Source of the DNA: Tetradesmus obliquus
Taxonomy: Eukaryota > Chlorophyta > Chlorophyceae > Sphaeropleales > Scenedesmaceae
Direction: 5' to 3'
NCBI GenBank assembly: GCA_030272155.1
Contig: CP126200.1
Location: 3,348,001-3,412,000, forward strand
Length of the DNA: 64,000 nt
Within the stretch, counting starts at the first letter, position 1. Each line of letters opens with the position of its first letter. Of the stretch, positions 21,664 to 31,656 are shown one piece after another. The translations under genes and the position numbers were made by a program. The notes under the pieces were generated by a model. The model did not search any database, was not told the DNA's origin, and worked only from the letters and a program-made list of their open reading frames with translations.

Positions 21664-23935
21664 TTAGACGGACTTGGGCTGACGTGCAGCGATCATTTCC
21701 TTGCCGTGTTCCAAAAAGATGTCGAGCTCTTCCAGCAGCGCTTGCGTGCTGTTGACAGACTTGCCGCTGCTGTTGCTGCTCCTACTGTCTGTTGCACTGC
21801 TTGTGTTGTTGTGTGCCTTGCGTGCCGCAGTGCGCTTGCTGTAGTCAGTAAGGTACTCGTTCGCCCTCTCTACCAGTGCCTTGGGCAAAGTGACCTGTGC
21901 GTTCTTCTGTGTGGTGGCCCTGTGGTGGATCAAACAAGGCAGGGGGCAACACAAATAACACAACAAACAGTAAAGCCGCCGCGATTTAAGAACCATGGGC
22001 CAGCTGGTTCAAGGCTGAGCTCCAGCATGCAGGCCTGTACAGGTCAGCATCAGTGAAACACAGCAACGCGCAGCACCCATCAGGCCAGCTCACCCGTTTG
22101 CTGGCGTGGTGCTGCTGCCTTGCTGGTCCTCCTCGTGCCCCGGCTGCAGGTCATCCGATGGGCGCATGGCAATGATGGGCTTGGTGTTGGTGTTGGTGAT
22201 GGTGTTCTTGGTGTTGGTGTTGGTGTTGGTGATGGTGTTCTTGGTGTTGATAAGTGTTCTTGATGTTGGTGGCGGTGGTGTTCACAGTTGGGGTGGTGGT
22301 GGGCATGGTGTTGGTTGTTGTGGTGGTGTTCTTGTTGGTGGCGGTGGTGGTGGTGGTGGCGTCAATGGGGGTGGTGGTAGAGTTGGCGTTGGTCCTGTGT
22401 GCAGGAACACGGCAGCAGCCAATGTGCAGCAGCGGGAATGCAGCAGCATATTCAGCTAAATGTTTGGCAGGGTGTGCAACAACCTTTCTGACAAAGGGCA
22501 GCCATTGATCGTGGCGCATACGACTGCAGTGCATTTATTGTACATGCAGGTGTGCGGTTACCTCAGAGCAGCAGCAGCCGCAGCAGCAGCAGCAGCAGCC
22601 GGCACTCACCCGGGGCACTCGTCAACGGTGATGTCATCAAACGAAATGTATCTGCCCTTGCGGTTGTTGTAAGCTGTCTTGTTGATGTATGCTGCCTGGT
22701 TGAGCTCAAAGTTCATGGTCAAACTCTCCCTGCATACCACAGCAGCAGAGCACAGAAGCCCAGCATTGAAACAGTTTCAACACGAGTACGAGTACGTTAT
22801 GTATGCGTGCGTGTGGGTAGCAGAGTACGAGGATGTGTGCAGCATGTGTGGATAAGTTTGTGTGTGTGTGGCTTTGTGTGCCTGAGTTGGTGTCATTTCC
22901 TACAGAATGCCACATATCTCATAGGTGTATGTTCGGTCAGTAGCAGGATGTGCTTTGCATGAAGTGGAGAGTCTATGAATAGTCAGGTGGGGATTGTCTG
23001 TGTCGACAATCCGTCACCTATTAATAGGCGTCTTGTGTAGGTGTCGTAATGCTGCCTGTAAAGTGCAGCTTTTAGAGGTGTGCAAGTCACCATGCAGTGA
23101 TAGCTGACAGTTACGCCATGGACAGATTTTGTTTCAAGGGCCAATCACGGTCTGTCACACATCACAGGACGTCATTGCGCGACTGTGATTTTAGTGGAGT
23201 CTGGGCACTCGGTCAGGTCCTGGATGCCTTTCGGGGCTGCTCCGCACGGGGCTGTCTGCATGATCGTGTGACAGCGTCTCTTGGTACAAGAGACCTGTGG
23301 GGTGAGTGCGGAACAGGTTGCCTCACTCTCTCAATGGATCTTTTTATGGAGCAAGTGCACAGTTATTTAGGTCAGCCCTTGTAACGTTCTTGCTTCAAAA
23401 AAAAAAAAAAACAGTTTCAACAGAAGCCTGCAGTGCACACTACATCACATCCCACTGCAGTCATCCTTTCCAGGTCAGTCAGGGGATTGCAGCAAAGATG
23501 GCTGGAATGCTGCAGGCTGACAGCAAAGCTGCTTGCGGTCTGTGCATATATCTGCGACCTGGCAGACAGAAGTCAAGCAGCGCTATGGGCAAGTGTAATA
23601 TATTGCTGGGCTGCCAGTGGGACACACAAATAATAACAGCACAGAGCAGAGTGTTGCTGCTGTGTACAACAACAGTGACGCTGCTGCACAGCTTGGCACA
23701 ACTGCACAGCTGGACGTGTGGCCTGTGTGTGATTGTGATTGTGAACTGACATCAAGCTTGTCTTGCCGCTGTTGATGCTGCCAATGACTGTCAGGTGCGT
23801 GTTGCGTGTGTGGGCCACAGCAGAGGTGCTGCTCTCGCCGCTAGTCCTCAGGGATGCCGTTGGTGCGCCACATGCCGTGGATGTTGCGTTGTTCTGGGCG
23901 CTCAGCTTGGCATCAGAGGTGCTGGCGGCACTGCA
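21664..23935 (-). CDS. Hypothetical minus-strand gene, extracellular-type composition, model incomplete
   Basis: I do not recognise the family. Likely exons on the minus strand are 23935-~23750 (Ser/Thr/Ala-rich, several N-x-T sites), 22729-22610 (LTMNFELNQAAYINKTAYNN, then GRYISFDDITVDECPG), 22394-22094 (Thr/Asn-rich repeat) and 21919-21664 (VTLPKALVERANEYLTDYSK, then LLEELDIFLEHGKEMIAA, TAA stop). Phases agree between 22610 and 22394 and between 22094 and 21919, but the frame must slip inside the Thr/Asn repeat to join them, so repeat length may have broken the gene or the model is wrong. N-glycosylation sites and Thr-rich content suggest a secreted or wall protein (inference). A retroposon sits in the intron between the first two exons. 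No start codon could be chosen. Confidence 0.35.
22165..22394. repeat. GGTGTT/GGTGGT-type minisatellite (Thr/Asn-rich on the minus strand)
   Basis: Imperfect 6-, 12- and 30-bp repeats of GGTGTTGGTGTT, GGTGATGGTGTTCTT and GGTGGT units. On the minus strand they read as Thr/Asn with occasional Ile and Lys; one unit differs in length and changes frame near 22250. Confidence 0.8.
22783..23411 (+). mobile_element. Retroposed insertion with poly(A) tail and 14-bp target-site duplication
   Basis: The segment ends in an A15 tract (23397-23411), preceded by TGTAA at 23380-23384, the spacing expected for an algal poly(A) signal. The 14-mer AAACAGTTTCAACA occurs directly before the segment (22769-22782) and again at its end, overlapping the A tract (23409-23422). 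A tail, a signal and a direct repeat of this size are the hallmarks of LINE-type target-primed reverse transcription. An open frame of 95 codons (23097-23384) ends on the TAA inside TGTAA; I do not recognise it. It could be a short or 5'-truncated LINE, a SINE, or a retrocopy of a cellular RNA. It lies in an intron of the minus-strand gene. Confidence 0.72.
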
Positions 23936-24110
23936 GGTGAGAAGCAGTGAGCCAGTGATGCAGCAGGCATGAGGTTGACAGATGTTGCTGCAAATGACAG
24001 GCAGCACTGCACAGCACACCTGCAACTACACCTATGATGATGCGCCAGGCCACTGCGCATACAGCTGTGTTAGGGGGGGTGCTTGTAGCGTACAAGCAGG
24101 TGTCGCTGAG

Positions 24111-24186
24111 CATCTAAGCAGCTCTGCAGTGCCTTGTCGCGAAGCTGGCATCTAAGCAGCTCTGCAGTGCCTTGTCGCTGAGCTGG
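24111..24186. repeat. 38-bp tandem duplication
   Basis: CATCTAAGCAGCTCTGCAGT... is repeated at 24111 and 24149, differing by two adjacent bases (GCGAAG against GCTGAG). No coding role seen. Confidence 0.85.
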
Positions 24187-24504
24187 CGAACATCTGTTGG
24201 GTGGTGTTTGCTGTGCTGGGACTTGGCAGGCAGTGCCAGCATCTCACACACCTGGCAGACGTGCTCTTAAAAAAAATCCTAAGCGGCAGCGGCGGGAGTG
24301 GCTGCGGCAGAAGCAGCAGAAGGATCGGCAGTGGAAGCAGCAGCTGCGGAAGAAGCGGCAGCAGCCGAGTGAGGTGGTGAAGCGGAAGAAGAAGCAGCTG
24401 GCGTGGAGGAAGCAGTACCAGTTGAGGCTGCAGCGGCAGCAGCAGAATGAGCAGCAGCAGGCGTGAATTTTGGGCGTGCTGGTAGTAGATTCGTAATATT
24501 GGCA

Positions 24505-24765
24505 CACATCTCTTTTTTTGCTGTGTGGTTTCTGGCGGAAACCTGCTGCAGTCTGGTGGGCTCTCTTGGCACACTGCTTTTTTTTTGCTGTGTGGTTTCT
24601 GGCGGAAATCTGCTGCAGTCTGGTGGGCTCTCTTGGCACACTGCTTTTTTTTGCTGTGTGGTTTCTGGCGGAACCCTGCTGCAGTCTGGTGGGCTCTCTT
24701 GGCACACTGCTTTTTTTGCTGTGTGGTTTCTGGCGGAACCCTGCTGCAGTCTGGTGGGCTCCACG
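24505..24765. repeat. Four ~65-bp tandem copies with variable poly-T runs
   Basis: The unit (plus strand) is a T run, GCTGTGTGGTTTCTGGCGGA, a CCTGCTGCAGTCTGGTGGGC core and a CTCTTGGCACACTG end. Four copies begin near 24512, 24579, 24645 and 24710. The T runs differ in length, so a minus-strand reader passes through the copies in different frames, yet none of the frames used contains a stop. The copy bordering 24765 runs into the small membrane gene on the minus strand. Confidence 0.88.
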
Positions 24766-25034
24766 GAAGTGCGTCCTGCAATCCTGCCACAGCCACGCAC
24801 TAGTGCCAAACCTGCAGCAATGTACAAGTAGACTCCAAGCAGAATCCAAGCCAGCCCAAACCAGCTTGAAGACAAGGTTAGCACGAACGAACAGCTGCCC
24901 AACATCACAGTCACCGGCTTGTCAGACGTCCAGGAGCCCCGCGCGAGCTTATTCGTGAGCTTAAGGTATGCAGTGAAACCAGCCATGTAAACTGCAAGTA
25001 GGAGTGCGAGAGTGTTCAGCACAGTAGAGTCCAT
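24765..25034 (-). CDS. Small hydrophobic protein, about three membrane segments, 3' end unresolved
   Basis: An ATG at 25034 (minus) opens a frame with LNTLALLLAVYMAGFTAYLK, VTVMLGSCSFVLTLSSSWFG and LAWILLGVYLYIAAGLALV, i.e. three likely transmembrane helices in ~85 residues, ending in RGCGRIAGRTSV. The frame then runs into the 65-bp tandem repeat and an Ala/Ser-rich stretch and stays open to 24279, so the natural C-terminus or donor site cannot be placed. No family recognised; a short plant- or alga-type membrane protein is plausible. On the plus strand 24197-24466 is also open and reads as a basic Lys/Arg/Gln-rich peptide; one of the two is a shadow. Confidence 0.45.
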
Positions 25035-25789
25035 TTTGATGTGGAAGGCCTGAAAAGCAGCAGTTTGCCAAGAGTGACTGGTTGCAGATTGTAGATGTAG
25101 TAAAACGAGTTGTGCAGAAATTGAGCGGCGTTGAGAAAGTCTGGAGCATCTAGCTAAGCAGTTCTTAGTATGCGTAGCTCATGACAACCTAACCGTGTTT
25201 TTGCTCAGCTTTGCCACGAATACCCCTCCATAGCCGACAACAATTCAATTAAATAAATGTAACTCAGCTAATACATACATGCACAACTCCACAGATTGCA
25301 CTTGAAAAAGATGGTACGCTTGTTGTCTTGGCACTGCCAGGCCTGGCAGCAGAGCTAGACAGCAGCACATACGATCTACCGCCAAAGTTGGACTAATACA
25401 AGCGCTGCGGTTGAACAAAGCCAAACATACCCGACCAATATACCGGAAGCAGCTGCAATTGTAAGCAACACAACAGCTCAGTGGCAACTGGCCCAACATT
25501 GCCCAGCAACCGTCGTGACAGTGCTTGATGCTGCAGCCAGCAGCCTAAGCAGAAAGGAGCAAGCTGCCTGTGCAGACGTTCTTGACACTTGCAGACTGTA
25601 CGTGTATCAAGCACGCTTCACCTTCAAGCATGTTGTGCAAACCACATCACACCAAAGTCGCAGCAGCTGCTGCTGACCCGCAGCTGCTGTTGTGGGACAC
25701 ATCTTGTGCTATCCCTCACCCAACAGCCCACCGAATTCAAACAAAGTGAACACACAAGCTGCTACAGCCACAGCATGCACTGCCGAGCC

Positions 25790-26600
25790 CTGCTACTGCC
25801 GCTTGTCGCTCAGCATTGGCTGCTGGCTGCTGTAGCCTGCAAACAAAATGCATGCGCCGATGGTCAGCAGCACCAGCAGCGCCACCACCAGCAGCAGCTC
25901 AAAGCTAAAGTACGACTGCAGCGATCGAAGTGCAGCACAGGGCTGATGCGGCTGAAGACGGCGTCGGTGCCGCTGCACAGCACCAGCGCAGTGGACTCTA
26001 GCACAGTGGGCGACACGCTGACAGTGGGCGACACACACGCAGCCCGAGCACCTGCAGCACCTGCAGCAGCAGCACCGGCAGCGCCAGTCGCATGAGTATC
26101 TGTTAACGGGGAGTTCGCAGAGTTTCGATGATGTAATGCAGAGGTGATAGCAGAAAAGAGAGGAGCTGGCAGACGAGCTATGCACACAGGTAGAAGCAGT
26201 CAGCCGTATGCGTAATGCTTCTAGCGATGCATGCGGCACCGATTTCCTGCTGGTGGCTGCGTGCCACCTGCTTGCCTGCCCTGCTTGCCAGCCCTCGCAT
26301 CACGCCGCGCACCTCCTCGCTGATCGTGCTGACCAGCAGCTGCTTTGTGGTGATGCCCTCAGCGCACAAACCACCCAGTTCTGGGACATCACCGCATGCA
26401 CAGGGCCCGCGCAGCTGCACAGCACAGCATGCCGCCTGTCACCGTGTTGAGCAGCGTGAACTGACGCCTGCTGCTGCTATGCAGGCACGTTTGCTGTGTT
26501 GGCTGCAATGTGCAGGATGCCACGAACAGCAGATTCGATAGTCCATGGGGCTGGGGTTGCCCAGAACCTGCGGTTGGCACAATGGAAACACCATGGAAAG
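25790..26600 (-). CDS. Possible hypothetical membrane protein, exon fragments only
   Basis: Minus-strand segments have coding character and splice-like borders: ELGGLCAEGITTKQLLVSTI plus SEEVRGVMRGLASRAGKQ, ending at a GTGGCA donor near 26273, and a hydrophobic FELLLVVALLVLLTIGACIL helix near 25850, with RSLQSYFS before it. Another piece reads RQFTLLNT up to about 26449. I could not join them with consistent phases or find a start. No family is recognised. The surrounding DNA from 25100 to 27480 shows no other gene I can support. Confidence 0.3.
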
Positions 26601-27483
26601 TGTTACAGGGTGAGATGAGATGAGCAACTGGGCAGGATCCTGCAGATGCAAGTGCAAGTAGACGCGCACTCATGCCAGCGTGTTTGTGCGCAGGCAGTTG
26701 CATGCACACGTTTGCTGCCCTAGCCAACGGTGCAGGCTCACACAAACCGTGCAGGCATTGCACATTGCCCTGTGCATGCCGTCTTTGCATTGGTGCTCTC
26801 TCTGCTGCCGCAGCATTGAGCTGGTCAAGGCATCTGATGCCTGTTCCATCATTGACATGCCAGGCAGCCCGGTCGTGGGGCTTTTTATTCCAAGGTCCAC
26901 TCTCGACCTGGAAGGCCTGTTGCCTGTTGTCACAGGACAAAGGGTCAAGCCATCTGCATGTTGCCTGGCCATCAGGCTGGTATCAGCAGCGACATGCAGA
27001 TGACAGGCTTGATCCTTTGCACCCTCCAGCAGCAGCTTTTGCATACATTGCAGGTCCCCATACTTGTTACATGGCTTCATTGTATGCCAAGTGAGCAGCA
27101 GCAGGCCCAGGGGCAGCAATCAGCAGGGTGAATCCCGTCGAGGCTGCTGGCCCGAAGAGCAGTACTGCCTGTACACAGCAAGCTTCAGCAACGTTGCACA
27201 TGCATGTCAGCGACCATCGCACGCGGCCTGTCAAGGCGTCGACTGCATATTGCGAACAACTTCGCAACTGACCTGGCATATGACGTGCGTACAACAGCAG
27301 CATCACCTGGTATTACGTCTGGCTGAACGCATCGCAAGTAAGGATTGGGCAGAAACACGTTTAATTTTCGATTCAGTCGTTGTTAAACATTGCCTTACGT
27401 TGACGTTTAAAAGGTCTGCTGTCGCATCAAGCAAGCACTTCTGTACACTCGCAAGTGCCTCTGCCTGATCAGTGCTTGATTCA
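26601..27483. other. Stretch without a supportable gene
   Basis: Both strands have open frames around 26810-27000 with some codon character (plus: SIIDMPGSPVVGLFIP; minus: the antisense frame), but no start, consistent splice borders or family resemblance. The right end presumably holds the tafazzin promoter. Confidence 0.4.
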
Positions 27484-30400
27484 ATGGATAGTCTGCTAGA
27501 CTTCGATCAGGAGTACCTAGAGCCTCCTTGGGGCCCTTACGGTCGGGACCTGACCCTAGGCATCGTCTCAGTGGCCAGCAAATTCATCCTGCAAGTGCTA
27601 AACAGCACAAAGGTGATCAACCATGAAACATACAAGGAGCTAGTGCACAACCGCCCAGAGGGAGTGGGACTGCTGACCATCAGCAATCACACCAGGTGCG
27701 TCACAGGCTGCAGTACCTGCTGCGCTGCTACTGCTGTCATCCAGCAATCTACTATGCAAGGCGACGGCTGTGCTGCTCTTGGCATGCTTGATGAAGTAAG
27801 AGTATGTAAGCTGTGCGCATAAGCCGTAGGGGTAGGCAGCAGCGTGCCAGGCGCAGCAGCATGCAGCCAAGAGCCACTCCCAGCACTGCCCTGCCAAGGC
27901 CCTCTTGTACTGTGCATGTGCAGCATATGAGCCTCTGCTGCAAGGAGCACCGCAGTATGTGTGAAGGCCGACTACTTGTAGCAGCTGCTCAGCAGTGTCT
28001 GGTCACCCCTTATGATGCTCCTCATCACTAAGCGGCTGCCTGCAGGGTTGCAGGCTGCGCCACAGCCAGTCAGCGTGTACTGCTGCATTCGAATCAAAAC
28101 AGCCACCAAGTCAACTGCGCCAGGCAGTCCGCACATCTGCTCCTAGCACCGGCTGAGCGACGATGCTCTGTTGAGTTACCTTTGCGCATCTGCATCTGTG
28201 ATTCACATGTGCTGCTGCTGCTGCTGCTGCTGGGCTGCAGCACATTTGATGACCCTGGGCTGCCGTGTGCGATGCTGCCGTGGCACTTCTTCTGGACGGA
28301 GCACAGCCACTGCAAGAACCGCTGGACCATGTGCGCCAGCGACATCTGCTTCACCAACGAGGTCTTCAGGTGCGGCGCTTGGGGAGGGGGCCGGGTGAAA
28401 GCACAAGCAGTGGACAGCAGCGTGCAGCAGTGTGTAAGTGCAGCTGCTTCACCAACGAGGTCTTCATGTGCGGCACTGCGACGATCAAGGTCCCACTGCA
28501 ATGTACAGCAACCTGCAGCAGTGCCTACGTGACTAGTGACTGGACATGTAGCACAGCAATGCTCAGCAGCACAGTGTACGGCAGTGCCTGCATCTAGCTG
28601 CTTTCACCAGCGAGGTCTTCCAGTACGGCGCTGGCAGGGATGGACAGCACAGCAATGTACAGCAGTGTACAGGAATGTACAGCAATGTACAGTATTAGCG
28701 TGACATACAGCGCTGTACAGCAGTTTGCCTGCTGAGTTGCTGCAGCTGTTACTCAGCAGTGCAAGCAGAGTCGAGCAGCAGTGGTGCAAGCATACGTCAG
28801 ACAGCAGTGAGCAGGCAGTGCTCAGCTGGCGGCAGCAGCGGCTGCAGCGAGTGACACTATTGTAGACGTACATACCGACACCAGCGATACGTGCTGCCTT
28901 GGCTGCCCAGCCGCCATGCAGGCTGCTGCAATGTGCAAACTGCTGTGTCTCAAAACCCTATTCAAGTATTCATCATCATCCTTGCTGAAACTTGCGTACT
29001 ACATAATCCATTGCAGGCAGTTCTTCCTCAATGGCAAGACGCTGCCAGTGGAGCGGGGTGCAGGCGTGGGCCAGCGCATCATGGGCGTGGCTGCACGGGC
29101 GCTGGCGCAGGGCGAGTGGCTGCACATCTTCCCTGAGGGCCGCGTCACGCCTGACGGGCGGGTGGGCCCCTTCAGGCAGGGCATTGGGCGGCTGGTGTGT
29201 GATGCCAAGGAGGCAGCAGGCGGCAGGTGGGTGACTCTGAAACAGGCAGTTGTGGCGCAGGACGCTGCCTGCTTTGTGATTGTGTCACATGTCATGCGTG
29301 CAGCAGCAGAGTATAGGCTTGTTTTCCTGCACAAGTGCCGCATGCGGTAAGCTCAGGGGCAGTGGCTGCACATCTTCCCTGAGGGGCGCGTGACGCCTGA
29401 TGGGCGGGTGGGGCCCTTCAGGCAGGGCATAGGGCGGCTGGTGTGTGACGCCAAGGCAGCAGCAGGCGGCAGGTGGGGGCAACAGGGAGCTTGGGGCCTG
29501 GCTGTGCATCGCAAGGTGGCGCCTGCTGTGTGTGCGACGCTATGTGCGCGGTGGCAAAGTGCACAGATGGCCATTGTCGCAAAGGCACCTGAACCTGTTT
29601 GTGTGTCGCATCTGCATTGCATCTGTTTGCGTTGCAGATGGCGATGCGCTCGCCATTCCTGACATTGTTTTCCGACATCTGCCATGAATCAGGTCTTTGG
29701 GTGCTGCTAGTGCCTGCGCTGCACAGATCATCACATGCATTTTGCTGGACAACGTACGCATTCTGCTGTAGCTGTTCATACATGTGTGACAAGTTTGTAC
29801 TGCGTGTGTAACACCTCTCTGCAGGGACCCAGTCATCCTGCCCTTCTTCCACAGCCACATGTCCCGCGTGATGCCCTTCAAGTCGGCAGTCCCCCGTGCG
29901 GGACACACCGTGACGGTGGCTGTGGGCCAGCCGCTGGAGCTGGGACACATCACATGCAGGTGCAACCAGCCAGGTGAGCAGCCAGGGTGCAGGTTAAGGT
30001 TGTGGATGACTTGCCGCACCAAAACAGGCCAGCCTCAGCCGCTGGCTCCGGGACACAACACCTGCAGGTACAACCAGCCAGGTGAGCAGCCAGGTCGCTT
30101 GGTGCAGGTGTTGGTCTGGTTTTCATCACTGGCATGCAGTGCGGCTTGGCTGCTGAGCTGGCCTGCCGCAGCTGTTGAGCTGCTGAGCAGGGGCCTCACC
30201 ACAGGCAGGTGGGCAGGCAGCACAGCTGGCTGTTCTCTGTTGCCGCATGGTATGTGTGCTGGTATTAATCCAGCTGCTGCTGCTGCTGCTGTGTCGGACA
30301 CGTGACTTACAGGTAGCCTCCTGCTACTCTGTATGCTGTGAGGTTCTTGGCCTGGGAATGCATAGTAAGACCAGTGCATTTCGTCAGTGCTCAGATGTCG

Positions 30401-30739
30401 TGCTGTGGTAGCAGTGCAACTGCTGCTGGTTGTTGCCGTGGCTGTGTGCGCCTCTGACGAGTGTTTTCCTGCCGGGGGCGTTGCTGCGCATGCAGGCGAG
30501 GACCAGCAGCAGGTGTGGCGCGACATTGCAGCAGCAATGCAGCACGCGGTGCAGCAGCTAGAACCGCAGGTGCCGCCAAACCCTAACCAGGTGGAGGAGC
30601 GGCCGGATGTGCGGGAGTGGGAGGAGCGGTATCAGGAGCGGCTGCGGCAGCGGCGGCAGCAGCAGCTGCCTGAAGCAGTGCTGATGCAGCAGCACCCTGT
30701 GGCTGGTGCTGCAGCAGCAGCGCCAGGCAACGGCTGGCT

Positions 30740-30784
<45 letters not shown>

Positions 30785-31013
30785 CAGAGGTGCTGTGTTA
30801 CTTCCTGGGTGGCAGCAGATACAGCAGCTGCAGCGGCCTGAGGTAGAAGAGGGTGAAGAGCAGCTCACAGTCGCCTCCATTGGCAGCAGTGCAGTAGTGC
30901 AGCTGAGCCGGCGGCAGCACCGGCTGGGAGCTGACTGGGTGTGGTGGCGGTTGCTGACAGCAGGCTTTGCCCAGCAGCAGCAACAGCAACTAGAGCAGAA
31001 GCAAGTCCTTTAA
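27484..31013 (+). CDS. TAZ: Tafazzin-type lysophospholipid acyltransferase (PlsC fold)
   Basis: Tafazzin is a phospholipid-lysophospholipid transacylase that remodels cardiolipin, usually in mitochondria. Five exons (27484-27695, 28241-28369, 29017-29226, 29825-29973, 30496-31013) give 405 aa. Motif I is split by intron 1 and restored as SNHTSTFDDPGL, giving catalytic H69 and D74 (HX4D). Tafazzin-like PWHFFWTEHSHCKNRWTMCA and SDICFTNEVF follow, then motif III WLHIFPEGRVTPDGRVGPFR (FPEG at 152-155), GIGRLV, and DPVILPFFHSHMSRVMPF as motif IV. The C-terminal extension is Gln-rich with ERPDVREWEERYQERLRQRR, ending in LEQKQVL. ATG at 27484 is chosen because LLDFDQEYLEPPWGP leads straight into the domain. 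Three introns hold copies of the preceding exon end (separate entries). Confidence 0.9.
28444..28640 (+). repeat. Two decayed copies of the 3' end of tafazzin exon 2
   Basis: Exon 2 ends CTTCACCAACGAGGTCTTCA|G followed by GTGCGGCGCT. The same words return at 28448 (CTTCACCAACGAGGTCTTCA then TGTGCGGCACTG) and, more decayed, near 28609 (TTTCACCAGCGAGGTCTTCC then AGTACGGCGCTGG). Both include exon and flanking intron bases. Confidence 0.85.
29351..29476 (+). repeat. Second copy of tafazzin exon 3 (FPEG motif) inside the following intron
   Basis: After the exon 3 donor at 29227, a ~125-bp stretch repeats the exon's 3' portion with about ten differences, still in frame as GQWLHIFPEGRVTPDGR and VGPFRQGIGRLVCDAK, preceded by GCTCAG and followed by a GTGGGG donor-like border. 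It could be a decoy or alternative exon. Confidence 0.93.
30030..30085 (+). repeat. Copy of the 3' end of tafazzin exon 4 with its donor
   Basis: The exon 4 end (CCAGCCGCTGGAGCTGGGAC ... AACCAGCCAG|GTGAGCAGCC) recurs ~97 bp downstream as CTCAGCCGCTGGCTCCGGGA ... AACCAGCCAGGTGAGCAGCC. It includes the donor and intron bases. Confidence 0.88.
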
Positions 31014-31656
31014 TACTCGCTCAGTGCTGACTTTAACGTTTGAAAGCGAAAGGGCCGTGCCGTGTTTGGCAGTACAAGCCCCCGGGTGACAAGGGTGACT
31101 AGGCCATTGGACATGAGCCCGATACCCTACTACGAACAGGTTGTGCGCTGACAGTGATGAGTTAATGTCACTGCTTTCAGTACTCAGACCCCCTGTCAGC
31201 GTGCGGATGCGACAGTCATCCTCATAACCATAATCGCTTGCTTGGGTTGTAGTCGTACCCGCATGTGTGGTGCTGTTGCACGGTTGAGTTGATCATTGTT
31301 GCATTAATCTCCTGAATATGCGCTTTTGAGCAGTTTTTGTACAACGGCCTGTGAAGGAGAGCTTGGCTAATATGGGGGCCGTGAATGCAGTGGCTGTGCT
31401 GGCGAATCATGCTGCTAATACTTCGATCTTGCACCTATGACAAACAATGCTTCGCCCAAGGCGTGCCGAGAGCGCGTACTAAAGGAGCTGCTGCACAGCA
31501 GCTACAATTCTGAAGCAGCCAATAGCCACAGCTCCTGTGGCAGCAGGGACAAATAGAAGCAGCACATACGCCACGCAGAAAATTTGCGCCATCCGCTCAG
31601 CAGCTCAGCAGGAGCAGCAACAATCCTGGCAACCCTGTAGCAGCAGCAGCAACGCT
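31014..31656. other. Intergenic stretch before the histidine kinase
   Basis: No gene seen; presumed tafazzin 3' UTR and kinase promoter/5' UTR. Confidence 0.45.

Noticed and set aside
23752-23793. P-loop-like GSINSGKTS on the minus strand
   Set aside because: Matches GxxxxGK[ST] by letters, but no other GTPase/ATPase motif surrounds it and the exon border is uncertain.
24197-24466. Plus-strand 89-codon basic Lys/Arg/Gln peptide
   Set aside because: Possible, but biased composition explains the open frame and no upstream exon or family supports it.
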